Below are positions 15,819 to 21,767 of a DNA stretch of 21,767 bases, piece after piece. The notes beneath the pieces were generated by a model. That model saw nothing but the letters and a program-made list of their open reading frames with translations, made no database searches and was not told the origin of the DNA. A program made the position numbers and the translations under genes. How positions within the stretch are numbered: position 1 is the stretch's first letter; each line of letters opens with the position of its first letter. The DNA is from Sphingobium sp. (GTDB lineage Bacteria > Pseudomonadota > Alphaproteobacteria > Sphingomonadales > Sphingomonadaceae). Where the stretch lies: positions 1 to 21,767 of the forward strand of contig NZ_QFOA01000055.1 of NCBI RefSeq assembly GCF_003248505.1. The letters run 5' to 3'.

Positions 15819-16265
15819 TCAATAGTGCATGTCGATAATGATCGAACGGTTGCGCTTGTCGACGGTGAAGCTCGACGCCTTGTAGCTGGGCGGTCCCATC
15901 ACTTTCGGATTGTTCGATAAACCCCAACCTTCCTTAGGGAACATCCCGAATCGCAGGTTGAGTTTCTGGTCGCCGTTGGCGTCGTGATAAGCCATCACCG
16001 CATAATCTCCAGCGGGCAAATCCTTGAAATGAACGGAAGCGCTCGTCGAGCCAGCCGCCATGCTCAACTCTCGAAAGGCGTGATCCTCATGTCGAAACCC
16101 ATCCGCGCCGCGATAGAGTATGAACCGGATCGTTCCTGAACCTGGAACGATCTGCTCTGCAGTCACGTCGACGTCGCCCGCACCAGATGTTGGCGCGGCA
16201 AGAAGAGGCGCAGCTACAGACAATCCGAAAACGGACAACAATATCTTTGAGCAGTGTAGTCGCAT
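15819..16265 (-). CDS. Secreted DUF2141 family protein
   Basis: This 148-residue protein from ATG 16265 has GGGAGAG just upstream. It has a signal peptide ending near LLAAP, so it is exported. The DUF2141 hallmark is clear: a beta-sandwich with FKDLPAGDYAVMAYHDANGDQKLN, then FGMFPKEGWGLSNNPKVMGPPSYKASSF and a final basic/hydrophobic strand. The function of the family is unknown; it resembles a small carbohydrate- or lipid-binding or carrier domain. It is transcribed towards the methyltransferase, back to back with the SOD-like gene, from its own copy of the shared promoter element (16312-16340). It is therefore predicted to be induced together with the enzyme operon. Confidence 0.85.
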   Translation of the reverse strand: MRLHCSKILLSVFGLSVAAPLLAAPTSGAGDVDVTAEQIVPGSGTIRFILYRGADGFRHEDHAFRELSMAAGSTSASVHFKDLPAGDYAVMAYHDANGDQKLNLRFGMFPKEGWGLSNNPKVMGPPSYKASSFTVDKRNRSIIIDMHY

Positions 16266-16311
16266 CTGGCTCTCCCTGTTCCACACGCCCTGCGCGGATT
16301 GGCAGAGTGGT

Positions 16312-16340
16312 GACGCCGCCAGATTGCTGGTACCTCAGTC
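16312..16340 (-). promoter_or_regulatory. ECF-type promoter element, copy 2 (reads towards DUF2141 gene)
   Basis: On the minus strand GACTGAGGT (16340-16332), ten bases, then TGGCGGCGTC (16321-16312). It matches copy 3 exactly in both blocks and copy 1 in all but three positions. The predicted transcript start is near 16304, about 40 bases before the DUF2141 ATG. Confidence 0.75.
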
Positions 16341-16363
16341 CCTATTTTCAGCAGGCTTTTGAT

Positions 16364-16392
16364 GACTGAGGTGGCTTGCGGATGGCGGCGTC
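16364..16392 (+). promoter_or_regulatory. ECF-type promoter element, copy 3 (reads towards the SOD-sigma-FecR-receptor genes)
   Basis: GACTGAGGT (16364-16372), ten bases, then TGGCGGCGTC (16383-16392). With copy 2 it forms two nested inverted repeats around a 23-base centre (16341-16363). The 10-base spacers are unrelated, which argues for two divergent promoters and against a single hairpin. The predicted start near 16400 lies about 37 bases before the SOD ATG. Confidence 0.75.
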
Positions 16393-16436
16393 TCACTGGG
16401 TCACAACGGCTTGATCCCCAGATGTGGAGAATCCAA

Positions 16437-16952
16437 ATGCACCGTCCGGCCCTGCTCCTGCTCGCCTCGCTGTCACTTGCCGCCGCCGCCCCTGCATCGA
16501 CGGCCGTAACGTATCAGCTCAAGGGCATAGGTGGTGCTGAGGTCGGTAAGGTCACGCTTACCGACGCACCCAAAGGGGTGTTGGTCCATATCGAAGTAAG
16601 CGGACTGACGCCGGGCTGGCACGCGGTTCACTTCCATGAAAAGGGTGATTGTTCGGACGCCATGTTCAAATCGGCGGGCAGTCATGTCCACATGATGACG
16701 CCGACCGTCCATGGGTTGCTGAACCCCGATGCCAATGATTTGGGCGACCTTCCCAACCTCTTTGTCGCGGCCAATGGCAGCGGTGCAGCCGAGATATTTT
16801 CGCCCTTTGTCGCGTTTCGGGCCAGCGCTGGGCGTGCCGCTCTGCTCGACACGGATGGATCGGCAATTGTCATACACGCCAAGGCTGACGATTATATGAC
16901 ACAGCCTATTGGGGGCGCGGGAGAACGTATAGCCTGCGCCGAAATTCGGTGA
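16437..16952 (+). CDS. Secreted Cu/Zn superoxide dismutase-like protein
   Basis: This 171-residue protein from ATG 16437 has GGAG nearby upstream and a signal peptide MHRPALLLLASLSLAAAAPA. The copper ligands H65 and H67 (HFHE), bridging H83 (AGSHVH) and H147 (IVIHAKADDYMTQP) are present, as are H92, D104 (GDLPN) and the cysteine pair C72/C167. The zinc histidine usually found in PHAGDLPN is replaced: here the stretch is NDLGDLPN, with D101 at that site. It would dismutate superoxide in the periplasm or serve as a metal-binding relative. A longer reading from an earlier start would cross the predicted promoter and is unlikely. It heads the group with the ECF sigma, FecR and receptor genes. Confidence 0.88.
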   Translation: MHRPALLLLASLSLAAAAPASTAVTYQLKGIGGAEVGKVTLTDAPKGVLVHIEVSGLTPGWHAVHFHEKGDCSDAMFKSAGSHVHMMTPTVHGLLNPDANDLGDLPNLFVAANGSGAAEIFSPFVAFRASAGRAALLDTDGSAIVIHAKADDYMTQPIGGAGERIACAEIR

Positions 16953-17054
16953 ATAAGGGCGCGCATTTTCTCTGGCGACTTATTTGCCAATCCTGTGTCA
17001 TATGTCGGGGATCGATCAACGCTCTGCCATTCCACGAGCAGGCCGATCCGATAC

Positions 17055-17615
17055 ATGTCCCCTGGGGCCGCAGGCAGGAGGTCGGTCGTCGAAGAATTAC
17101 ATAATGACGTCGGCGGTCTTACGGCCGTACTGACAAAGCACCGACCGCAACTCCTGCGTTTCTTCACCAGTCGCACCGGTAGTCCGGCTGAGGCGGAAGA
17201 TGTCGTGCAGGAGATTTGGCTGCATGTGGCCCGGTCAAATATCGGGCCTGTCGCCAGTCCGCTTGCCTATCTCCACCGGGTCGGCATGAACATCGTCCTC
17301 GACCGCGTTCGCGAAGGGCAGCGTCGCGCCAGGCGCGAGCAAGGCTGGTCTGATATCGCGATCGAGCAAAGAGGCGGCGAATCGACCGATGAGGGGCCGC
17401 TTCCGGACGAGGTGGTCGACAGCCGACAACGGGCACAACGGCTGGCGGCAGCGATTGCAGCACTGCCGCAAGGAGCGGGCCGTGTTTTCCGCCTGCACAA
17501 GGTGGAAGGTCTTGGTCATGCGGAAGTGGCGGCGGAACTGGGCATTACCCGCAGTGCTGTGGAGAAGCATATGGCCGTCGCAATGCGCCATCTTCGCGAG
17601 GCGATGCAGCGATGA
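17055..17615 (+). CDS. ECF sigma factor, FecI-like
   Basis: This protein of about 187 residues has sigma-70 region 2 (HRPQLLRFFTSRTGSPAEAEDVVQEIWLHV) and region 4 with the helix-turn-helix LGHAEVAAELGITRSAVEKHMAVAMRHL, in the order and length of FecI-type ECF factors. The start is uncertain. GTG 16995 is possible, ATG 17055 has a poor ribosome binding site, and a strong AGGAGG at 17076-17081 has no in-frame start after it. It is followed by FecR and a transducer-type receptor, the standard cell-surface signalling arrangement. I infer that it recognises the three shared elements at 11141, 16312 and 16364. Confidence 0.9.
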   Translation: MSPGAAGRRSVVEELHNDVGGLTAVLTKHRPQLLRFFTSRTGSPAEAEDVVQEIWLHVARSNIGPVASPLAYLHRVGMNIVLDRVREGQRRARREQGWSDIAIEQRGGESTDEGPLPDEVVDSRQRAQRLAAAIAALPQGAGRVFRLHKVEGLGHAEVAAELGITRSAVEKHMAVAMRHLREAMQR

Positions 17616-17691
17616 TGAGCAAAAACTGGGGTGGCGGTCTGTCGGCGGCGTTTGACCGTAAAGGGGTGACGATTATGGGCAGGAGGTCGAC

Positions 17692-18708
17692 ATGACCACG
17701 TCCGCTGAAGATGGAAGCGATATCGTGATGGAGGCGGCCCATTGGCATGCCCGCCTCGATGCGCCCGATATGGATTGGGATGCGTTTGCTGCATGGTTCG
17801 ATGCCGACCCTGCGCATCGCGAAGCCTATGAAGCGGTTGCACTTCTGGATGCCGATATCGATGACTGTCGCGATGGCATCTTCGCGGCTTTGCCCGCCAA
17901 CGATATCGAGCCTGACTGGCAGCCCGACACACCCCGCCGCCGCTGGTGGATCATTGGCGGCACGGCAATTGCGGCGGCGATCGCCCTGATGCTCATGCCG
18001 CGATGGGCCACGGTCCAACCCGACGCAATGATCGCCTATCGTACCGGACCTACGGAAACGCGGACGATCGCCCTCAAGGATGGCAGCCAAATCCTGCTGG
18101 ATCGCAATTCTCTTCTGGCTTTGGCCGACGGCAATTCACCCAGGATCGAGATGCAGGATGGCGCGGCCTATTTCGACATTCGCCATGATCCTTCGCGGTC
18201 ACTCGTCATTTCGGCAGGAAATTATGAGGTGCGCGACATCGGCACGACCTTCGACGTGGCTCTGACGCCACAAAGGCTGAGCGTTGCGGTGAGCGAGGGC
18301 AGGTTGACGGTCGGACCCGGCGACGGGAAAGGCACGACCGTCATCGCGGGGCAAAGGATAGATGTTGCCGCCGCTACGGGAGAGGCCAGCGTCAAGCCGG
18401 TGAACATCGCCAATATCGGTGCATGGCGGGGCGGCCAGCTCGTCTATCAGGACACCCCCCTTTCGCTGGTCGCCATAGATATTTCGCGTTATGTCGGGCG
18501 TCCGGTCGAGGTTGATCCGGTAATTGGCAATATTCGGGTTTCGGGGGTTTTTGCGATCGGTGATGGAACCGGCCTCATCCGGCAGATCGAAGCCCTGCTG
18601 CCGGTCAGGGCATTGGAAGCGCATGGTGCGCTTCGCCTTGTCAGCAGCAGTGATCGCCAGCGGCTGCCTGAGCGAAGCAAGGGCGCAGCCCCGACAGATC
18701 GACATTAG
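17692..18708 (+). CDS. fecR: FecR-family anti-sigma factor / sigma regulator
   Basis: This is a 338-residue inner-membrane regulator. The N-terminal DUF4880-type cytoplasmic domain includes AAHWHARLDAPDMDWDAFAAWFDADPAHREAYE, which binds the sigma factor. One membrane segment (WWIIGGTAIAAAIALML) is at about 84-100. The periplasmic FecR domain follows (TIALKDGSQILLDRNSLLAL, GAAYFDIRHD, YEVRDIGTTFDV), with a C-terminal STN-interacting part near residues 250-330. AGGAGG at 17681-17686 precedes the ATG. It relays a signal from the receptor STN domain to the ECF factor encoded 76 bases upstream. The receptor gene starts inside its 3' end. Confidence 0.93.
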   Translation: MTTSAEDGSDIVMEAAHWHARLDAPDMDWDAFAAWFDADPAHREAYEAVALLDADIDDCRDGIFAALPANDIEPDWQPDTPRRRWWIIGGTAIAAAIALMLMPRWATVQPDAMIAYRTGPTETRTIALKDGSQILLDRNSLLALADGNSPRIEMQDGAAYFDIRHDPSRSLVISAGNYEVRDIGTTFDVALTPQRLSVAVSEGRLTVGPGDGKGTTVIAGQRIDVAAATGEASVKPVNIANIGAWRGGQLVYQDTPLSLVAIDISRYVGRPVEVDPVIGNIRVSGVFAIGDGTGLIRQIEALLPVRALEAHGALRLVSSSDRQRLPERSKGAAPTDRH

Positions 18709-20923
18709 CGCTGGAACCTTGCCATCGGCATTGGCTGAACTGTCAAAACAGACGGGAGTTTCGGTCGGGCTGGCGGGAACCATTCCCGCCCATCCAACGC
18801 CATCCATCCATGGGAGGATGGAGCCCGAGGCCGCCCTGCGACGTTTGCTCAAAGGATCCGGATTGCAGGCTGTATCTGTCGGTCCGAATATCTGGCGGAT
18901 GGAGCCTGCGCCAGCCAAAATGCCTGCGGTGCCTCGCCCCCTCATCATAGCAAAGCCGGACGACATCATTGTCATCGCACGCAAACGGGATGAACCGCTT
19001 CGCGAGGTGCCGATAGCCGTAACGGTGCTGCGCCCCGACTTTGCCCAAGCTACGGCGGCGCATCGTGGCGTGCATGATTTGCTCGCTTTCTCCGAAGGGG
19101 TCGTCACGACGAATCTCGGCCCTGGACGCGACCGGATATTTCTTCGCGGGGTGGCGGACAGCGCCTTTAACGGCTCGACCCAGTCGACGGTCAATCTGTT
19201 TCTCGATGAAGCGCGGGTCAGCTTCGCGACCCCCGACCCGGACTTGCGGATGGTCGACATCGACCGGATCGAAGTGCTGCGCGGGCCGCAGGGTACGCTC
19301 TATGGTTCCGGCGCTCTGGGCGGGATAGTCCGTATTATGCCGAACAAGCCTGACCTTCGGCACTGGACTGGCTTGGCAGCCATGGAAACCACGAAGGTCG
19401 CCCATGGCGGCTTTGGCGGGGCAGGAGAAGCTGTCATCAACGCGCCGATCCTGTCCGACCGGGTGGCCGTGCGCATCGCGGCTTACGCGGATCAGGGCGG
19501 CGGCTGGATCGATGACGCCGAGCGTCGCCGGCAGAATGTAAATCGGAGCCGCCGGTTCGGCACGCGTGCTACGCTTGGATGGCAGTTCGCGGATACCTGG
19601 CACGCGGATCTCGGACTGACGGCCCAATGGCTCAACGTTCGGGACAGCCAATATGCCTTTCACCGGCTTGAACGCAGTACGGCCCTGGCCGAACCCCATG
19701 ACAATGATTTTCTGGCCGCTACGGCTACGGTGCAGGGCAAGGTCGGCGCGCTCGATGTCACGTCGGCAACGGCTTATGTGACCCATGAATTCAGCAGTAT
19801 TTTTGATGCGACCTCTCAGGCAGGCCTGCTGGGTTATGCAGCACCGCTCGCTTTCCAGGACTCGCGCCAGCTGCGACTGGGGACGCAGGAACTTCGATTA
19901 AGCGATGCTGTCGCGACCCGGCCTTGGGTCGTTGGAGCGAATGTGTTGCAGGCGGAGAATACATTGCGGGACAGCTTTCTGCCGCACGGGTCATCGGCGG
20001 TTGAGGTGACATCGCAGCATAATGACAGCCTCGAAGTCGCGTTATTCGGTGAAGCGACACAAAAATTTGGCGCCAAATGGTCCGCCACGATCGGCGCGCG
20101 GGCCTATCTCGCGCGTGCAGACAATGAACAGAGCGGTCGGGCCCGACAACATGCTAGCAAGAGCGGCCTGACGCCCAGCATCAATCTATCATGGCACCCC
20201 GATGGACATGCGATCTTATGGGTTCGCTATGCCAGTGCGGTAAGACCGGGCGGGATCAATCCAAACGGAGATCCACAGTCGCACTCCTTCCGATCGGACG
20301 ATCTCAAAAGCATGGAGTTTGGCTGGCGAATAGCTTTGGCCAACAATAGAATACGCTTGAACGGCAGTCTTTTCGGTCTGCGCTGGGAGAATGTGCAGAG
20401 CGACATTCTCGGCACCGACAACCTCATCAGGACGATCAATGCAGGTACAGCGCGCAACGTCGGCACCGAGCTGTCGGGTATGTTTCGAGCGGAGCCGTTC
20501 ACCCTCGAAACCAACCTGACGCTTCAGCATGGCCGACTCTATCGCCCTTCGTCTGCCGCCAATGCCTTGAGCGACGACACTCGTTTGCCGGTGCTACCCG
20601 ACTATGCCGGTGGTCTGAAACTGTCTTACAATCGGATGTTCGCCCACCTGCCGTTTCATGCCTTTATGTCAGTCCGTTACACAGGACCTGCACGATTGAG
20701 TTTTGATCCCTCGCTGGGGCGTCCGATGGGTGACTTTTGGATAGGCGATGTGGGTGCCGACATTTCGAAAGGGAATTGGAAGGTGGGCATCACCGTCGCC
20801 AATTTTCTCGATCAGCGCGAAAACAGTTTTGGGTTCGGAAATCCATTCACCGTTCGCTCATTTGATCAACGCACACCGTTTCAGCCCCGAACCCTATCGC
20901 TCAGGGTTGAGACCCATCTTTGA
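18623..20923 (+). CDS. TonB-dependent transducer/receptor with STN signalling domain (FecA-like)
   Basis: This 766-residue outer membrane protein starts at ATG 18623, where MVRFALSAAVIASGCLSEARAQ is a good signal peptide. It starts 86 bases inside the FecR gene, with GGAAG upstream. The STN domain spans about 26-93 (IDISAGTLPSALAELSKQTG, ALRRLLKGSGLQA) and contacts FecR in the periplasm. A TonB box-like DDIIVIARKR follows at 113-122, then the plug (FLRGVADSAFNG, IEVLRGPQGTLYGSGALGG) and a barrel ending RTLSLRVETHL. By FecA analogy, binding of an external compound triggers sigma release. The ligand is unknown: iron chelates are the usual case, but the controlled genes are not typical siderophore genes. 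Confidence 0.93.
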   Translation: MVRFALSAAVIASGCLSEARAQPRQIDISAGTLPSALAELSKQTGVSVGLAGTIPAHPTPSIHGRMEPEAALRRLLKGSGLQAVSVGPNIWRMEPAPAKMPAVPRPLIIAKPDDIIVIARKRDEPLREVPIAVTVLRPDFAQATAAHRGVHDLLAFSEGVVTTNLGPGRDRIFLRGVADSAFNGSTQSTVNLFLDEARVSFATPDPDLRMVDIDRIEVLRGPQGTLYGSGALGGIVRIMPNKPDLRHWTGLAAMETTKVAHGGFGGAGEAVINAPILSDRVAVRIAAYADQGGGWIDDAERRRQNVNRSRRFGTRATLGWQFADTWHADLGLTAQWLNVRDSQYAFHRLERSTALAEPHDNDFLAATATVQGKVGALDVTSATAYVTHEFSSIFDATSQAGLLGYAAPLAFQDSRQLRLGTQELRLSDAVATRPWVVGANVLQAENTLRDSFLPHGSSAVEVTSQHNDSLEVALFGEATQKFGAKWSATIGARAYLARADNEQSGRARQHASKSGLTPSINLSWHPDGHAILWVRYASAVRPGGINPNGDPQSHSFRSDDLKSMEFGWRIALANNRIRLNGSLFGLRWENVQSDILGTDNLIRTINAGTARNVGTELSGMFRAEPFTLETNLTLQHGRLYRPSSAANALSDDTRLPVLPDYAGGLKLSYNRMFAHLPFHAFMSVRYTGPARLSFDPSLGRPMGDFWIGDVGADISKGNWKVGITVANFLDQRENSFGFGNPFTVRSFDQRTPFQPRTLSLRVETHL

Positions 20924-21236
20924 AAACTTCATTTCATTGATAGTGTCGACGGGGTTGCGATCGAGCGATAGGCTGCGTGCGCTATAGGTAGCAATCGCCC
21001 ATACCTGCCTGGAACCAAGCGTTCGCCTATCGGCCGATCTCAGTCGGCCCATGAGATCAGAAAATCAATCGCCGAATGACGGCATTTGACAATACCTGCC
21101 GTTCCCCGCGTCGCTGGTGAACGACCGCTAAGGCCGTATGTTCCGGGGTGAAGGTGGCCCGCCCTCGGCGTAAGCTCATATCGGGGGTTGCTTCGGAGCG
21201 GCCGAAGCCGAGCCTCAAGCTTAGCGAGGGCGAACC
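20924..21236. other. Noncoding region before the IS110 transposase; left end of that element
   Basis: There is no gene in these 313 bases. IS110 elements lack clear terminal repeats, so the exact boundary cannot be set. Hairpins are present at 21036-21058 (GATCTCA/TGAGATC, overlapped by an alternative GGCCGA/TCGGCC pair at 21032-21049) and at 21190-21208 (GCTTCGG/CCGAAGC, loop of five). In IS110-group elements the sequence upstream of the recombinase encodes the structured bridge RNA, so part of this stretch could be that RNA gene. Confidence 0.5.
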
Positions 21237-21686
21237 ATGGAGCAGAATAGCAGCCTTTTCGTCGGTTTAGACGTCTCAAAACTGAAGATATCTGTCGCTA
21301 TCGCTGACGGCGAGCGTGGCGGTGAAGTGAGGTTCCACGGCGACATTGCTTCGGATCCAGCCTCGGTTTCGGCCACCGTGCAAAAGCTGGCTAAACGAGG
21401 CGCCACGTTGCACTTCTGCTATGAGGCCGGACCGACTGGCTACGAGCTTTACCGTCAGCTTATCGAGATGGGCCATAACTGCATAGTTGTTGCACCATCG
21501 CTGATACCCAAACGTCCAGGGGATCGCGTGAAGACTAACCGCCGCGATGCGGTGAGCCTAGCGAAACTGCATCGTGCAGGTGAACTGACGGCGGTCTGGG
21601 TGCCTGATCGCGGGCATGAAGCCATGCGTGATCTGGTCCGCGCTCGAGAATCTGCAATGGAAGCCCAGCGTGTTGATTGCCGCTGA
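21237..21686 (+). pseudogene. IS110-family transposase (DEDD recombinase), truncated by an IS21-type insertion
   Basis: The N-terminal RuvC-like domain is intact: D12 in FVGLDVSK, E63 in CYEAGPTGY and D104 in KTNRRDAVSLAKL are visible members of the acidic active site. The ATG at 21237 follows GAGGG. Family homology stops at RESAMEAQR, about residue 145 of a protein usually near 330-400 residues. The remaining codons and the TGA at 21684-21686 come from the inserted IS21-type end, which starts near 21671. The C-terminal domain with the catalytic serine is absent, so this copy is inactive unless the other half lies beyond the window. Confidence 0.88.
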
Positions 21687-21767
21687 GAAGTGACCCGGGG
21701 TTTTCATCGAGAAGTGACCCACCTTGCGATTATGTTTCGGATGTCAGGGGTGGGTCAAGATGGGGTT
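21671..21767 (+). mobile_element. Terminal part of an IS21-family element (runs off the window)
   Basis: TGTTGATTGCCGC at 21671 begins where IS110 homology ends. The 12-base GAGAAGTGACCC then occurs twice as a direct repeat, at 21685-21696 and 21709-21720, 24 bases apart, as in the multiple terminal repeats of IS21-type elements. ATG 21760, preceded by AGGGGTGGG, could be the start of its istA gene, but only eight bases remain. The family assignment rests on recalled end sequences and on this repeat layout. Confidence 0.6.

Noticed and set aside
16312..16392. Reading the nested inverted repeats as one terminator or attenuator hairpin
   Set aside because: The spacers between the paired blocks do not pair, and the same blocks occur singly at 11141-11169. 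Two divergent promoters explain the symmetry better.
16359..16436. N-terminal extension of the SOD-like protein from an earlier start
   Set aside because: It would run through the predicted promoter and place 26 residues before a good signal peptide.
1..21767. tRNA, rRNA, CRISPR array, replication origin or phage attachment site
   Set aside because: I saw no cloverleaf, spaced repeat array, iteron set or integrase anywhere in the window.

Overview
The window is high-GC alphaproteobacterial DNA, most likely from a sphingomonad (Sphingobium/Novosphingobium/Sphingomonas type). The reasons are two large TonB-dependent receptors, a FecI/FecR-type signalling pair, an NTF2-like protein beside an SDR and an alpha/beta hydrolase in a catabolic-looking cluster, and fragments of IS630, IS110 and IS21 elements at the two edges. 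No core housekeeping gene is visible, so this reads as accessory DNA.

Left block (1-9816). The window opens in the last codons of an IS630-type transposase. Its apparent element end lies 14 bases before the start codon of a cytoplasmic molybdopterin/[4Fe-4S] oxidoreductase, which is followed on the same strand by an HSL-type alpha/beta hydrolase and an aldo/keto reductase. A strong hairpin at 4714-4743 separates these from a minus-strand set: TonB-dependent receptor, TetR regulator, NTF2/SnoaL-like protein and SDR. Together they look like an uptake-plus-catabolism locus for a hydrophobic or esterified organic compound. The substrate cannot be read from the sequence.

Middle (9817-11140). About 1.3 kb holds no convincing gene, only small palindromes and decayed-looking sequence.

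Right block (11141-20923). This is the most interesting part. A plus-strand operon of overlapping genes encodes a thermostable-hemolysin-family protein, a fusion of an AMP-forming ligase with a heme-oxygenase-like diiron oxidase (HDO) domain, an SDR, a secreted TPR protein and a SAM methyltransferase. It is followed by a convergent secreted DUF2141 protein, and then by a probable operon of a secreted Cu/Zn-SOD-like protein, an ECF sigma factor, a FecR anti-sigma factor and a TonB-dependent transducer with an STN domain. Three copies of one bipartite promoter-like element (ACTGAGGT, 10 bases, then YRGCGGCGTC) sit before the hemolysin-family gene, before the DUF2141 gene and before the SOD gene, the last two back to back. 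I infer that the ECF sigma factor in the window reads all three. The surface-signalling trio would then control a small enzyme cluster that looks like a biosynthetic pathway with no product I can name. This is my candidate for an undescribed system.

Right edge (20924-21767). Noncoding DNA leads into an IS110-family transposase that is cut after about 145 residues by the end of an IS21-type element, which runs off the window.
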